Assembly (NCBI GenBank): GCA_023212695.1
Contig: JALCCG010000001.1
Location: 558,001 to 622,000 of the forward strand
Direction: 5' to 3'
From: Sporisorium sorghi
Lineage: Eukaryota; Basidiomycota; Ustilaginomycetes; Ustilaginales; Ustilaginaceae
Length of the DNA: 64,000 bases
The translations under genes and the position numbers were made by a program. The notes beneath the pieces are model-generated. The model was not told the DNA's origin. It saw nothing but the letters and a program-made list of their open reading frames with translations, and ran no database searches. This document shows, in pieces, positions 34,663 to 43,414 of the stretch; positions within the stretch are counted from its first letter, which is position 1, and every line of letters begins with the position of its first letter.

Positions 34663-35649
34663 TTACAGCTGCTTCAATTGGTTCTCGGCTTCCTTTACTA
34701 TAAATCCATATTCGTTTCTGTCCTGATATAAAGATATTACGTGTTTAAGAGCAAGTTTATACGCCGTTTCATATGCCTCATGTTGAGTTGTCTCAACATC
34801 CGGCGTTACGCCTATTCCCTCCCAATTGGTTTGGGTAATAGGATTAATCGCTCGTCCATCCGGGATAAAAATACCAAAGTGTTTCGTTAATTGATGAACG
34901 GCTCCAGGATTGGCTCCTCCTGCGGTAACTTCTCCAATGATGGTTGCCCGCTTTAAGTTTTTCAGATTATATGTAAACTCCTCCGCAGCAGAGAATGTTC
35001 TGTGACTCGTTAATACATAAACAGGTTTGTTTCCATACCGTTTTCCGGGCACATACGATAACGTCCAAGACTGACTTATAACATCGTTTGCCCGCGAATA
35101 AAAACTGTTTAAGTGAAAAGGTTCGGAATCAAACAAATAACTTGTGAGAAAGGCAACCATCGATGGGCTCCCGCCACCGTTATTCCGTAAATCAAAGATA
35201 AGCGCGTCCGTGTTAGCCACCAAATTCATTGCATTTACTGCAGCCTCGCCTGCAAACTCTGGATCGTGAAAACCTCGCAAATGGATATAGCCGATGTTCC
35301 CCGCAAGACGTTCAACTCTATGAAATCCATAATTATCGAGCTTGGCATGGAGGAGATATTCCTCCCTTTGCTCCTTCTCACTAATCTTCATATCAACCGA
35401 CTTCTCTTGTTCCGTGTATCGTAATTTCAAATGCTTGTCTTTACTAATTTCCCGAAGGTCGTACGTGACTTGTTCACAAAAAGCTTCTGCGTTTTTAATC
35501 GCTTCATATTCTTTTCCGACTAACTTATGCTCCAAGTAATTTCCCATTTCTTCAGCAACATCGGGAAACACATAATGATTATTTAACGCTTTGGCTAATG
35601 AATGGATTACCTCTTCATGAGCCCAACCCCTCATCTGGTTAGCTTCCAC
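34663..35649 (-). CDS. S41-family peptidase
   Basis: About 328 residues. An N-terminal helical part precedes the protease core with DALIFDLRNNGGGSPSMVAFL, YVLTSHRTFSAAEEFTYNLK (catalytic Ser in the SAAEE region) and GEVTAGGANPGAVH. It is closer to retinoid-binding/tricorn-like S41 proteins than to CtpA because no PDZ domain is visible. No signal peptide is seen with the chosen start. GAGGGG is 9 nt before the GTG at 35649; ATGs at 35658 and 35655 abut the ribosome site. Role unknown, perhaps peptide clearance. Confidence 0.85.
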   Translation of the reverse strand: MEANQMRGWAHEEVIHSLAKALNNHYVFPDVAEEMGNYLEHKLVGKEYEAIKNAEAFCEQVTYDLREISKDKHLKLRYTEQEKSVDMKISEKEQREEYLLHAKLDNYGFHRVERLAGNIGYIHLRGFHDPEFAGEAAVNAMNLVANTDALIFDLRNNGGGSPSMVAFLTSYLFDSEPFHLNSFYSRANDVISQSWTLSYVPGKRYGNKPVYVLTSHRTFSAAEEFTYNLKNLKRATIIGEVTAGGANPGAVHQLTKHFGIFIPDGRAINPITQTNWEGIGVTPDVETTQHEAYETAYKLALKHVISLYQDRNEYGFIVKEAENQLKQL

Positions 35650-35705
35650 GATCATCATCCCCTCTAAATTATTGTTCAAAACGGACCCGTTGAAAAACAA
35701 TTGAT

Positions 35706-36248
35706 CTAACTGCTCTCGGAGGGATTGATAAGTGCAAGAACCTGATGATCCTCCCATACCCCGTTGATCTTCACGTTGCTTCGGGCTATGCCTTCTTTGT
35801 GGAACCCTGCATGCTCAAGCACGCGTATGGAGCCGGGATTCCGGGGAGAGGCCTCCCCTACGATCCGGTGAAACCGAAGCTCCTCGAAGGCATAGCGTAC
35901 CACCTGTTTTACGGCTTCTGTCATATAACCCTTGCCGTTATGATTCTGGTCCAGGCTGTATCCGATCATACAGCTCTGAAGCGGGTCCCGTACCACGAAG
36001 GACAGCCCTATACTACCAATAATCCGGTCGTCCTCGGTGCGGCATATCACGAAGTCATATTTCCGGTCCTCCTCCCTGTCCGTCTTACTCTTCCTAATCA
36101 TTTGGAGCTGATGCTCCTCTGTATAGAACCCTTCTGGGTTGCTTGGCGAGAAGTTCTCAAAAAAGACCCGATTGCGATTGTACATGTCTGTCAATTCTGC
36201 GGCGTCCGCTTCCTCCGGAAATCGGACATATACTTGCTGCTCTATCAT
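35706..36248 (-). CDS. GNAT acetyltransferase, RimJ/RimL-like
   Basis: A 180-residue N-acetyltransferase (VYVRFPEEADAAELTDMYNRN opening). The acetyl-CoA loop is QNHNGKGYMTEAVKQVV, followed by FHRIVGEASPRNPGSIRVLEHAGF, typical for enzymes acting on protein N-termini or amino groups. Start at 36248 by GGTGGGG 9 nt upstream. The S41 gene follows 56 nt later and may be cotranscribed. Confidence 0.92.
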   Translation of the reverse strand: MIEQQVYVRFPEEADAAELTDMYNRNRVFFENFSPSNPEGFYTEEHQLQMIRKSKTDREEDRKYDFVICRTEDDRIIGSIGLSFVVRDPLQSCMIGYSLDQNHNGKGYMTEAVKQVVRYAFEELRFHRIVGEASPRNPGSIRVLEHAGFHKEGIARSNVKINGVWEDHQVLALINPSESS

Positions 36249-36329
36249 CTGCACCATCCCCACCAACTCATAAAATGTAAGGAGATTATATCACAGGATG
36301 GAAAGGGGCAGATATTGCGATTCGCAAAA

Positions 36330-36356
36330 CAAAAAAAGCCGCGAATGGCGCGACTT
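36330..36356 (-). terminator. Terminator of the FGE-like lipoprotein gene
   Basis: AAGTCGCG-CCATT-CGCGGCTT stem form with seven T on the minus strand. Same design as the terminators at 34554 and 41146. Confidence 0.78.
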
Positions 36357-36453
36357 CCCAGACCTATATGCTCTTGTCCAACGAAACTTCGCTGAGCTCG
36401 TTGTTCCCCTTATTCCTGGAGATAAAAGTGATGCTTTGTCTGCCTTGTTCCGA

Positions 36454-37293
36454 CTATTCTCCGCGAACGACACGGAAGCCTTGATCAGGACCGAAGCCAT
36501 TCGCATCAAACTTGCCTCGGAAGGATATCTCGTTGTTGCTGACGTCACCCATCCAACCGCCGCCCTTCACAAGCCGGTAGGAGCCGGTCCGGCTATCCGA
36601 ATCGCCATGCCACTCCCAGCACCATTCCCTTACGTTGCCAGACATATCGTAAATGCCTAACTCATTGGGTTTCCGGGTACCGATCGATTTGGTTTGATTG
36701 CGGTTGTTCTCTATGGCTGGCCAGTTCCAATTTCCGGTTAAGGGTTTGTTCCCGGCGTTTTTCCAATACCATGCGACCTCGTCGGCATTATTGCTGCCGC
36801 TGTATATGTAACCCTTGCTCGCCTGACCTCCGCCTGCAGCATATTCCCACTCCGCTTCGGTTGGCAATCGGTAACCGTTAGCCCCCTCATGGATCGTGAC
36901 TATCCATTTTATATTATCGTTCTCATTGTTGTTATTCGGGTCCTTTTTGTTCTTGTCTATATTGTAAAACGGATTTAAACCCTCTTTTAGACTTCTTTGA
37001 TTACAGTATTCCACAGCGTCATACCAGCTCACCATCTCTACGGGTAAATTGTCGCCTTTGAATCCCGAGGGATTACTGCCCATGACCTCGGCCCACTCTT
37101 TTTGGGTGACCTCATATTTGCCGATATAAAAATTCGATAGGGTCATGCCTTCTCCAGCGTAATTGGAGTTGTTGTTCTTAAAGGTTCCGCCCTCCACGAA
37201 TACAAGATCATTCTTCGATTCAGGTTTTTCTTCCGAACATGCGCTGATCACAACCACTGCTGCTATTAAAAGAAACATGAATAGCTTTCTCAT
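36454..37293 (-). CDS. Formylglycine-enzyme-like (SUMF1 fold) lipoprotein
   Basis: A 279-residue lipoprotein: signal peptide MRKLFMFLLIAAVVV, lipobox ISAC, then the FGE-sulfatase fold (FVEGGTF; YEVTQKEWAEVMG; YRLPTEAEWEYAA; GNVREWCWEWHG; LVKGGGW; GFRVVR). The active-site Cys pair of true formylglycine-generating enzymes, expected in the stretch after GGGW, is absent (ISFRGKFD). It is therefore probably a binding or structural member, not a sulfatase activator, and no sulfatase lies nearby. ATG at 37293 is 8 nt from AAGGAG; an ATG at 37299 is too close. The Asn-rich insert NNNNEND is unusual. Confidence 0.85.
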   Translation of the reverse strand: MRKLFMFLLIAAVVVISACSEEKPESKNDLVFVEGGTFKNNNSNYAGEGMTLSNFYIGKYEVTQKEWAEVMGSNPSGFKGDNLPVEMVSWYDAVEYCNQRSLKEGLNPFYNIDKNKKDPNNNNENDNIKWIVTIHEGANGYRLPTEAEWEYAAGGGQASKGYIYSGSNNADEVAWYWKNAGNKPLTGNWNWPAIENNRNQTKSIGTRKPNELGIYDMSGNVREWCWEWHGDSDSRTGSYRLVKGGGWMGDVSNNEISFRGKFDANGFGPDQGFRVVRGE

Positions 37294-37582
37294 TGACATA
37301 TCTCCTTTAAGCCTGATAGGAAAAATGATAAACGATGATAGCCTGCTGCTCGGCTCCGGCAAGCCATGGGCCGCTGTTCCCGTTAATTCCGCTAGCCCTG
37401 CCCAGCGCAACCGGACCGATGGATACAACGGGAGGAGAACGGCCAATCGGCCGCCCTCCAATGTTGAAGTCCACTTCGGTATGACATAATTTATCCGCGT
37501 AATTCATTACCAGTAGCTTGAAACACCGAATGAGTAAGCGGTTTCAAATCTGATCGTTCGTTGTGTTGCCTTCATGCACCCG

Positions 37583-38218
37583 TTACCATACCGTTACATT
37601 GGAGCTGCCGCTGCTCTGATAGCCCTCTGTCGCTAACACCTGATAGGCCCAGCTGCTTCCCAGATTCATTCCTTTGCTAGCCCATGCATTCACATGATTG
37701 CTGAACGTAATACTGGAGTTGACGCCGGTCGCTCTCTTCGATTGCCGAACACTCCAGTACTGGGCAAACGTTTGTGTTCCGTCAATGGAAGGAGCGTTGT
37801 ATCTCATTGTCGTATAGATGTCATATGTGCCCCCATCACTCGTCACCGTGCCTTTATGTGTTCCCGTAGGCCGGTACGTCCCCCAACTGTCCACAACGTA
37901 ATATTCGATGAGTGAGTTCCGGGTCCATCCGTAAAGGGTCAAATACCCATTGCCGGACGGCGCCCAGACACCGGCATTGTAGTTAATTGTCCGGTTTGGA
38001 GATCCGGTATTCCAGCCTTTACCGACTACGAAATTCCCGGTATTTTGCCAGGTCACGCTGTAATTGCCGCCGGACCCATTAACGGCATTGACCGTACCGC
38101 CGCCATCCGTCCAATTTTGCCAGTAGTCCGTAGCTGCACTTGAGGTTGATGCAAACAAGCCAAAACTCATAGATGCTGCAAGAATGACCGTCATCAATTT
38201 CTTACTAAACTTAAACAT
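37583..38218 (-). CDS. xynA: GH11 endo-1,4-beta-xylanase
   Basis: A 211-residue secreted xylanase. Signal peptide of about 28 residues (cleavage after TSSAA or nearby), then the jelly-roll domain starting [12 protein letters not shown]. Catalytic Glu105 is in [11 protein letters not shown] (nucleophile) and Glu198 in ATEGYQSSG (acid/base). It has the full length of single-domain GH11 enzymes and no binding module. It degrades xylan outside the cell. A cre-like site is at 38341-38354. Confidence 0.97.
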   Translation of the reverse strand: MFKFSKKLMTVILAASMSFGLFASTSSAATDYWQNWTDGGGTVNAVNGSGGNYSVTWQNTGNFVVGKGWNTGSPNRTINYNAGVWAPSGNGYLTLYGWTRNSLIEYYVVDSWGTYRPTGTHKGTVTSDGGTYDIYTTMRYNAPSIDGTQTFAQYWSVRQSKRATGVNSSITFSNHVNAWASKGMNLGSSWAYQVLATEGYQSSGSSNVTVW

Positions 38219-38340
38219 AATCTACCTCCTCAGATTTTTGTCATTGCCTCATACGTCTGCATGTCGATTGGCTCGCTGTGCAGCACATCCCTTATCCTGT
38301 ATGTTTTTTCCTTTACCTCCTTTCTAAGTAAATTATAGAA

Positions 38341-38354
38341 TGATAGCGATTTCA
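38341..38354. promoter_or_regulatory. cre-like catabolite repression site (xylanase side)
   Basis: TGATAGCGATTTCA fits the CcpA consensus TGWNANCGNTNWCA at every fixed position. It lies 123 nt before the xylanase start. Confidence 0.6.
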
Positions 38355-38520
38355 TAACACTTCACAAATTAAATATGTTACATCAATTATTTTGCAATTT
38401 GAAATATTCTGAGTTTAAATTGATTCTCCAGATCTATTGAGAATAATTAACATTTAAAGTAAATTATGCTTATCAAACCAAGAGCAATGATCCGCAGAGG
38501 AAATCGTTTCACGCCAATCA

Positions 38521-38534
38521 CGTAAGCGCTGTCA
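38521..38534. promoter_or_regulatory. cre-like site (chitinase side)
   Basis: CGTAAGCGCTGTCA matches the CcpA consensus except for the first base (C for T) and contains the palindromic AGCGCT core. It lies 91 nt before the chitinase start. Confidence 0.5.
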
Positions 38535-38624
38535 ATCACTAGTTTTCCGTGAAGTTTTGAAAGGAGGCGATGCTGCTTTACGCAGGTAGACAAAATCTGA
38601 TAAACGATTAGTGAGGAGGAATTA

Positions 38625-40091
38625 ATGATGAGAAAGGGCTTATTCGGGGCGCTGGGCAAATCCAAAATGATGCTGCCTCTATTAATTGTCGTAGCTATGA
38701 TGATGAGCTTGTTCCCGCGCGAGGTTTCAGCAGCAGAACGGGGTGCATGGGCACCCAATGTGGCTTACGCCGTAAACGATACCGTCACTTACAGTGGAAA
38801 GACGTACAAGGCTATTCAGCCCCATACCTCATTGACAGGCTGGGAACCACCCAATGTTCCGGCATTGTGGCAGCAGGTTCAAGGCGGCGGAGGCTCCGAT
38901 ACGGTAGCTCCCACAGCTCCCGCGAACGTAACCGTGAGCGGAGTCACCTCCTCCAGCGTAACTTTGTCCTGGCAGGCCTCCACGGATAATGTAGGTGTGA
39001 CAGGTTATGATGTATACCAAGGTACATCACTTGCAGTAACCGTAACCTCGAATACAGCGACAATCACCGGGCTCTCCGCCAAGACAACCTATTCTTTCAA
39101 GATCGTTGCCAAGGACGCTGCTGGAAACCTCTCTCCAGCCAGTGCAACGGTAAGTGCAACAACAGCCGAGGGAACTCCTGGCGGTGTTGGCCAACTGCCG
39201 AAGCATATATTGACAGGATACTGGCAAAATTTTGTCAATGGTGCTACCAATGTGAAAGTGAGAAATATACCGGATCAGTACGATATCATTGTATTAGCCT
39301 TCGCAGAGATGGACCCTGCTAATCCCGGAGGTGTCACCTTTACGGTTAATTCTGCCCTATCCAATGCTCTCGGCGGGTACACAGAAGCTGAGCTGATCTC
39401 GGATATCCAGGCTAAACGTGCTCAAGGCAAGAAGGTTATTATATCTATTGGAGGAGAACTGGGGAACGTCAATCTTAATAATCCTTCGCCGAATGTAACG
39501 AATTTTGTGAACAGCGTTTATGGGATCATCACGAAATTTGGACTGGATGGATTGGACGTTGACCTGGAGCATGGCTTGAATGTACCTAATTTAACCAATG
39601 CGATTCGTCAATTGAAGCAAAAAGTCGGGAATGATTTTGTATTGACGATGGCTCCGCAAACCATCGACATGCAGAATCCAAATACATCTTATAGCCAGCT
39701 TTATAACAATCTGAAGGATATAACGACCGTGGTGAACGTGCAGTACTATAATTCCGGATGCATGCTGGGTCGTGACGGAAAATGTTACAGCCAGGGAACC
39801 GTTGATTTCCTTACGGCTCTTTCGGACTTGACGCTGCAGTGGGTGTCTCCTTCCCAATTGGGATTGGGCGTGCCAGCTACCCCTTCAGCCGCAGGGGGAG
39901 GATATGTTTCCCCTACGGTTGTCAATAATGCACTGAATTGTCTTGCAACCGGAAACAGCTGTGGAAGTTATAAGCCAGTTGCTAAATACCCTGATATCCG
40001 AGGAGCGATGACATGGTCCATTAACTGGGATGCAACCACGAATTATACCCTTGCCAAGACAGTAAGACCATTCTTGAGCACACTCCCTTAA
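38625..40091 (+). CDS. GH18 chitinase with CBM5/12 and FN3 modules
   Basis: A 488-residue secreted enzyme. Signal peptide to about residue 37 (VSAAE), chitin-binding CBM5/12 module about 40-86 (AWAPNVAYAVNDTVTYSGKT... WEPPNVPALWQ), a fibronectin III domain about 95-181, and the GH18 barrel from about 193. The catalytic motif DGLDVDLE (308-315) ends in proton donor Glu315. SIGGE and the final W in AMTWSINWD are also present. GAGGAGG precedes the ATG. Layout resembles Bacillus ChiD-type chitinases. It degrades chitin outside the cell. Confidence 0.96.
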   Translation: MMRKGLFGALGKSKMMLPLLIVVAMMMSLFPREVSAAERGAWAPNVAYAVNDTVTYSGKTYKAIQPHTSLTGWEPPNVPALWQQVQGGGGSDTVAPTAPANVTVSGVTSSSVTLSWQASTDNVGVTGYDVYQGTSLAVTVTSNTATITGLSAKTTYSFKIVAKDAAGNLSPASATVSATTAEGTPGGVGQLPKHILTGYWQNFVNGATNVKVRNIPDQYDIIVLAFAEMDPANPGGVTFTVNSALSNALGGYTEAELISDIQAKRAQGKKVIISIGGELGNVNLNNPSPNVTNFVNSVYGIITKFGLDGLDVDLEHGLNVPNLTNAIRQLKQKVGNDFVLTMAPQTIDMQNPNTSYSQLYNNLKDITTVVNVQYYNSGCMLGRDGKCYSQGTVDFLTALSDLTLQWVSPSQLGLGVPATPSAAGGGYVSPTVVNNALNCLATGNSCGSYKPVAKYPDIRGAMTWSINWDATTNYTLAKTVRPFLSTLP

Positions 40092-40183
40092 TATCAGGGA
40101 GCTGCTTGCTGAGAGCCGGTCCAATCAATAACCAGCCTTAGTGCTGCCAGAACTAATATAAATTTCTTCACTGACTGCCCATC

Positions 40184-40231
40184 AAAAGTCGCCGCTCTCT
40201 TCCGTTGACGGAAAGAAGCGGCGGCTTTTTG
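40184..40231 (+). terminator. Terminator of the chitinase gene
   Basis: Long stem: AGTCGCCGCT...AGCGGCGGCT with an inner TTCCGT/ACGGAA, followed by TTTTT on the plus strand. Confidence 0.85.
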
Positions 40232-40303
40232 ACTTGACTCCATTTTCGGATGCATTAGCCAGCCCTGTTGCTGGATCTCCAGCAAGGTATGATATTTTCA
40301 CGC

Positions 40304-41014
40304 TCAACGGTCCGGGCAAATGTTATGGATTTGGGAGATCAGCTCTTCTGAATTGGTACGGAACGCTTGGTTCGAATCCGTCCAGGTTGAATTGAGAAAA
40401 TACGAGGCATGAAATCGCCAGCCCTGATGATCCGGATTAAAATCCATCTGAATTTCGCGCCCCGGCTTCCCTCGGTACAACCTGGATCCTGGCTTACGCC
40501 AGCTGCCGATTTGGGTGATCCTGTCCGGGTTCTGTCCAGTAATATAGGTGAATCTTTCATTATATGGAATGTCCTTCACATAAAACTTGGGGCAGCCCAC
40601 AGCAAATACCTGCACATGCTGAATATCGTGTTTGTCCTGCAAATAAAGTCCTGCCCGATAGGCAATTACACCTCCGGCGCTGTGTCCGATAAGGATCAGG
40701 CGATCTGCATCTGATGCATGCTGAAGAATGATTTGCGCTGCCTTGGTAACTCGCCGGGACTGATCGCGAGCCAGATCATAGCCAACCTGCGTAAGCTGCC
40801 GGGCCAGCAAACGCAAGGTTGAGGAGCCCTTGGTTCCGTTTGCCATACCGTAGGGAAAGATCATCACGATCTTAGCTTGCTGATAGCTTTTGGCAATCTC
40901 ACTGGCAGCCGCTTCAAAATTATTCCGATACGTCAACACACCAGCAAAAAAGAAAACCACCGTGCGGCACTGTGTTGTGCATGCGCTATTGGAGGATACA
41001 AACGTCTCTGTCAT
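40304..41014 (-). CDS. Alpha/beta hydrolase (lipase-like)
   Basis: A 236-residue protein with the nucleophile elbow LIGHSAGGVIAYRAG (Ser112) and an HASYFLNS segment near the end that may carry the catalytic His. The opening VVFFFAGVLTYRNNFEAAASEI resembles lipase-type proteins, although no signal peptide is seen. Start at 41014 by AAGGGGA upstream rather than the ATG at 41059. It may be a cytoplasmic esterase. It lies past the terminator of the LacI operon, so it has its own promoter. Confidence 0.8.
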   Translation of the reverse strand: MTETFVSSNSACTTQCRTVVFFFAGVLTYRNNFEAAASEIAKSYQQAKIVMIFPYGMANGTKGSSTLRLLARQLTQVGYDLARDQSRRVTKAAQIILQHASDADRLILIGHSAGGVIAYRAGLYLQDKHDIQHVQVFAVGCPKFYVKDIPYNERFTYITGQNPDRITQIGSWRKPGSRLYRGKPGREIQMDFNPDHQGWRFHASYFLNSTWTDSNQAFRTNSEELISQIHNICPDR

Positions 41015-41145
41015 TCCACAGTCCCCTTCTTGTCTATTAATCACATTCAGCCCACTCATGCTGTTGGAGAAGTATTACCCCTATGATAAACAAAACTTCA
41101 GTTCAGTTCAAAGGCAGCCTGGGACAAGAACTCCTATCAGTAAAA

Positions 41146-41172
41146 ACAAAAAAGCCGCGGTTTCCGCGACTT
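41146..41172 (-). terminator. Terminator of the LacI/ABC/PHP operon
   Basis: AAGTCGCGGAAACCGCGGCTT stem form followed by six T on the minus strand, 37 nt past the metallohydrolase stop. Confidence 0.82.
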
Positions 41173-41208
41173 CTCCAGGCTCTAAGCTCAAAATTTCGTC
41201 CTTCCCCA

Positions 41209-42516
41209 TTAGTCCCGGACTATCACGTTGGTATTAAAATAGATCGGATTGGTCAATGCAGCCATCATCGTCCTTTCCACCTGTTGAAAATACCGCCATA
41301 TTTCGGCTCGCAGAAAGCGCCGTTCCTTAGCATCAAATCTAAGTGTCCTTTCCCCATCCGTTTCAGCAGCACTCTCCTCTTCAAGGCCTCGTTCGCTGTA
41401 TAGCCGAACCAGATCACCGGCACGCAAACCATCCAATTGAACAACTACGTCTTGATCAGCCTGATCAAATGGCACTTCATCTCCAATTCCAAACTCGCCG
41501 CATTGGAGGCTAGCAAACGGCCCGTCAGGGGCATGAGTGATTACGACATGACCCTTAACAATGCCGTCCAGCACTCGCTCCACGGTTTTTTCCTCAGACC
41601 AGACCCATACACATGGCATCGCATGCTTCACGTGCGGACCCGGACGATGCACGTCACTTCCGCCCACCGCTACCAGACGTCTGCCCTTGACGAGCTGCTC
41701 ATGCCACCAGAAAAGCGCGCGTCGGTTTCGCTCATCCCAGGGGCCGTTCCACACCTCCACCCCGTCGTGATCCACTTCGAAGTCCCATTCCCATGGGCAA
41801 TGATCACAGTGTGTGTGATTTAATACAATTTTGGCCCCCCGCTCACGCGCAATCCGAAACTTCTCATGTACATCGGACATCTCTGTTACACGGAAATCAT
41901 CCATGGGGCTCATAGCTCCGAGAAAATTGCTATGCCCGAAATTCGTTGTAAATTCCGTACCCGGAATCATCAGAACCGATGTTTCTCGGGGATACGCGAG
42001 GTTTTGACTGCTCGTATTGTGATCTGTCATCGCGATAAATTCGCATCCCAGACTCTCCATAATGGCTGCATTCTCTTCCAGTGTATAGGCACCATCGCTA
42101 TGAACGCTGTGCGTGTGAAGGTCTCCCTTCAACCAGCGCGGTGTCTTGTGCATAAACTCGATGTCGATCGTTACCGTGCAGCCTTCTTCCGGTACCTTGT
42201 AGGCATTATGAAGTACAGCCCATTCGCCCGGAGCCAGCGCTCCCGACAGATAACCCGGGGTCGCTTGGCTCTGACCGATGTTAAATTCCTGACGCGCTCC
42301 CCCGCTCCAGCCTCTGACTCTGACGCTGTCCCGTACACCAAGATCAATCACCGCTGAGGATTCCCCGCTGTATGTTTCCACCTGATAGCGCACGTGGATT
42401 TCCTCAACCTGCTCCGGCATTTGGAACGGAACCTCAATGTACGTGCTTTGCTCCGAATGCTCAATATATCGCTTGAAAGTAGCAGAAGAACGCCGCTGCG
42501 CGTTTGAGTTTGCCAT
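41209..42516 (-). CDS. CehA/McbA-type PHP-domain metallohydrolase
   Basis: A 435-residue protein. About 130 N-terminal residues form a beta-rich domain, then a PHP phosphoesterase domain begins with KGDLHTHSVHSDG (metal ligands) and continues with AMTDHNTSS, GTEF, LNHTHCDHCPW and GGSDVHRPG. CehA/McbA enzymes cleave carbamate or phosphoester bonds. AGGAGG precedes the ATG. It is the last gene of the LacI-regulated sugar operon, so a sugar phosphoester or an oligosaccharide derivative is a reasonable substrate guess. Confidence 0.9.
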   Translation of the reverse strand: MANSNAQRRSSATFKRYIEHSEQSTYIEVPFQMPEQVEEIHVRYQVETYSGESSAVIDLGVRDSVRVRGWSGGARQEFNIGQSQATPGYLSGALAPGEWAVLHNAYKVPEEGCTVTIDIEFMHKTPRWLKGDLHTHSVHSDGAYTLEENAAIMESLGCEFIAMTDHNTSSQNLAYPRETSVLMIPGTEFTTNFGHSNFLGAMSPMDDFRVTEMSDVHEKFRIARERGAKIVLNHTHCDHCPWEWDFEVDHDGVEVWNGPWDERNRRALFWWHEQLVKGRRLVAVGGSDVHRPGPHVKHAMPCVWVWSEEKTVERVLDGIVKGHVVITHAPDGPFASLQCGEFGIGDEVPFDQADQDVVVQLDGLRAGDLVRLYSERGLEEESAAETDGERTLRFDAKERRFLRAEIWRYFQQVERTMMAALTNPIYFNTNVIVRD

Positions 42517-42539
42517 GTGTATCCCTCCTGATCTCTGCC

Positions 42540-43406
42540 TTATTCTTTATTTGCTCCAACAAACATCCCTTTAACAAAATACTTTTGCACATACGGGTAG
42601 ATGATGATAAGCGGAAGCAGGGCAATGACAATGCCTGCCATCCTGACATTGGTCGTGATCATGAAATTGCTGGAGGTTGCATCGTTATCCACGATGAGTG
42701 ATTTCAACGCAATTTGCAGCGTATATTTGGACGAGTCGTTAATATAGAGCACGGCCGGTGTAAATTGATTCCAGCGACTGACAAACTCGAACAGAGTGAC
42801 CGTTGCCAGTCCCGCTCTTGCAAGAGGCAGATACATCGTAAAGAATATCCGATAATCGCCAGCTCCGTCGATCCGCGCTGATTCTGACATCTCATAAGGG
42901 ACGCTTAAAAAGAAGTTTCGCATGAGCATTACGCTGAAGCCGGATACGAAACCCGAAAGAATCAGCGAACTCAGCGTGTTAAGGAGTCCCAAGTCCTTAT
43001 TCACAATATACAAAGGAATCATAATGGCCTCGCTTGGAATCATCATGGTCAGAAGGATCGCGGATAACATCCACTTCTTTCCCGGAAGTCCTCTCTGGAT
43101 CAGCACGTAACCTGCCATAGAGCTTAAGAAAACATGACAAACGGTACCTACCACAGTCACGATGACGTTATTCGTAAAAGGCAAATAGAGCTTCATGCGG
43201 CTCCATACCGTGGAGAAGCCCTCTACGCTGAATTCTTTGGGCCAGAGCACAATGCCTGGCTGCATGGAAGCAAAATTAGATGAAAATGCAAGCGCAAGCG
43301 TATTTAAAAACGGAATCACCATGGTCAATACGAGCAGAAGGAGAAACAAAATATTGATCGTATCAAAAATACGGCTCGGATAGCTTATTTTTTTCATTGA
43401 TTTCAT
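42540..43406 (-). CDS. Sugar ABC permease (LplC-like)
   Basis: A 288-residue permease with six helices and EAA loop ESARIDGAGDYRIFFTMYLPLA. The start at the ATG 43406 has AAGGGTG 7 nt upstream; a GTG at 43418 overlaps that site. It has the style of LplC/YtcP permeases that import oligosaccharides or complex polysaccharide fragments. Works with the neighbouring permease. Confidence 0.9.
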   Translation of the reverse strand: MKSMKKISYPSRIFDTINILFLLLLVLTMVIPFLNTLALAFSSNFASMQPGIVLWPKEFSVEGFSTVWSRMKLYLPFTNNVIVTVVGTVCHVFLSSMAGYVLIQRGLPGKKWMLSAILLTMMIPSEAIMIPLYIVNKDLGLLNTLSSLILSGFVSGFSVMLMRNFFLSVPYEMSESARIDGAGDYRIFFTMYLPLARAGLATVTLFEFVSRWNQFTPAVLYINDSSKYTLQIALKSLIVDNDATSSNFMITTNVRMAGIVIALLPLIIIYPYVQKYFVKGMFVGANKE

Positions 43407-43414
43407 ATATCGAT

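Larger units (their letters stand above)
38219..38624. other. Divergent xylanase/chitinase control region
   Basis: About 400 nt of AT-rich DNA between two secreted polysaccharidase genes. It holds two cre-like sites (38341-38354, 38521-38534) and the ribosome sites of both genes. No coding frame is visible. Confidence 0.6.

Noticed and set aside
36454..37293. True sulfatase-activating enzyme
   Set aside because: The catalytic cysteines are missing and no sulfatase gene is in the window.
37307..37507. 66-codon minus-strand frame upstream of the FGE-like lipoprotein
   Set aside because: Composition is plausible, but no ribosome site precedes the ATG and I recognise no family.
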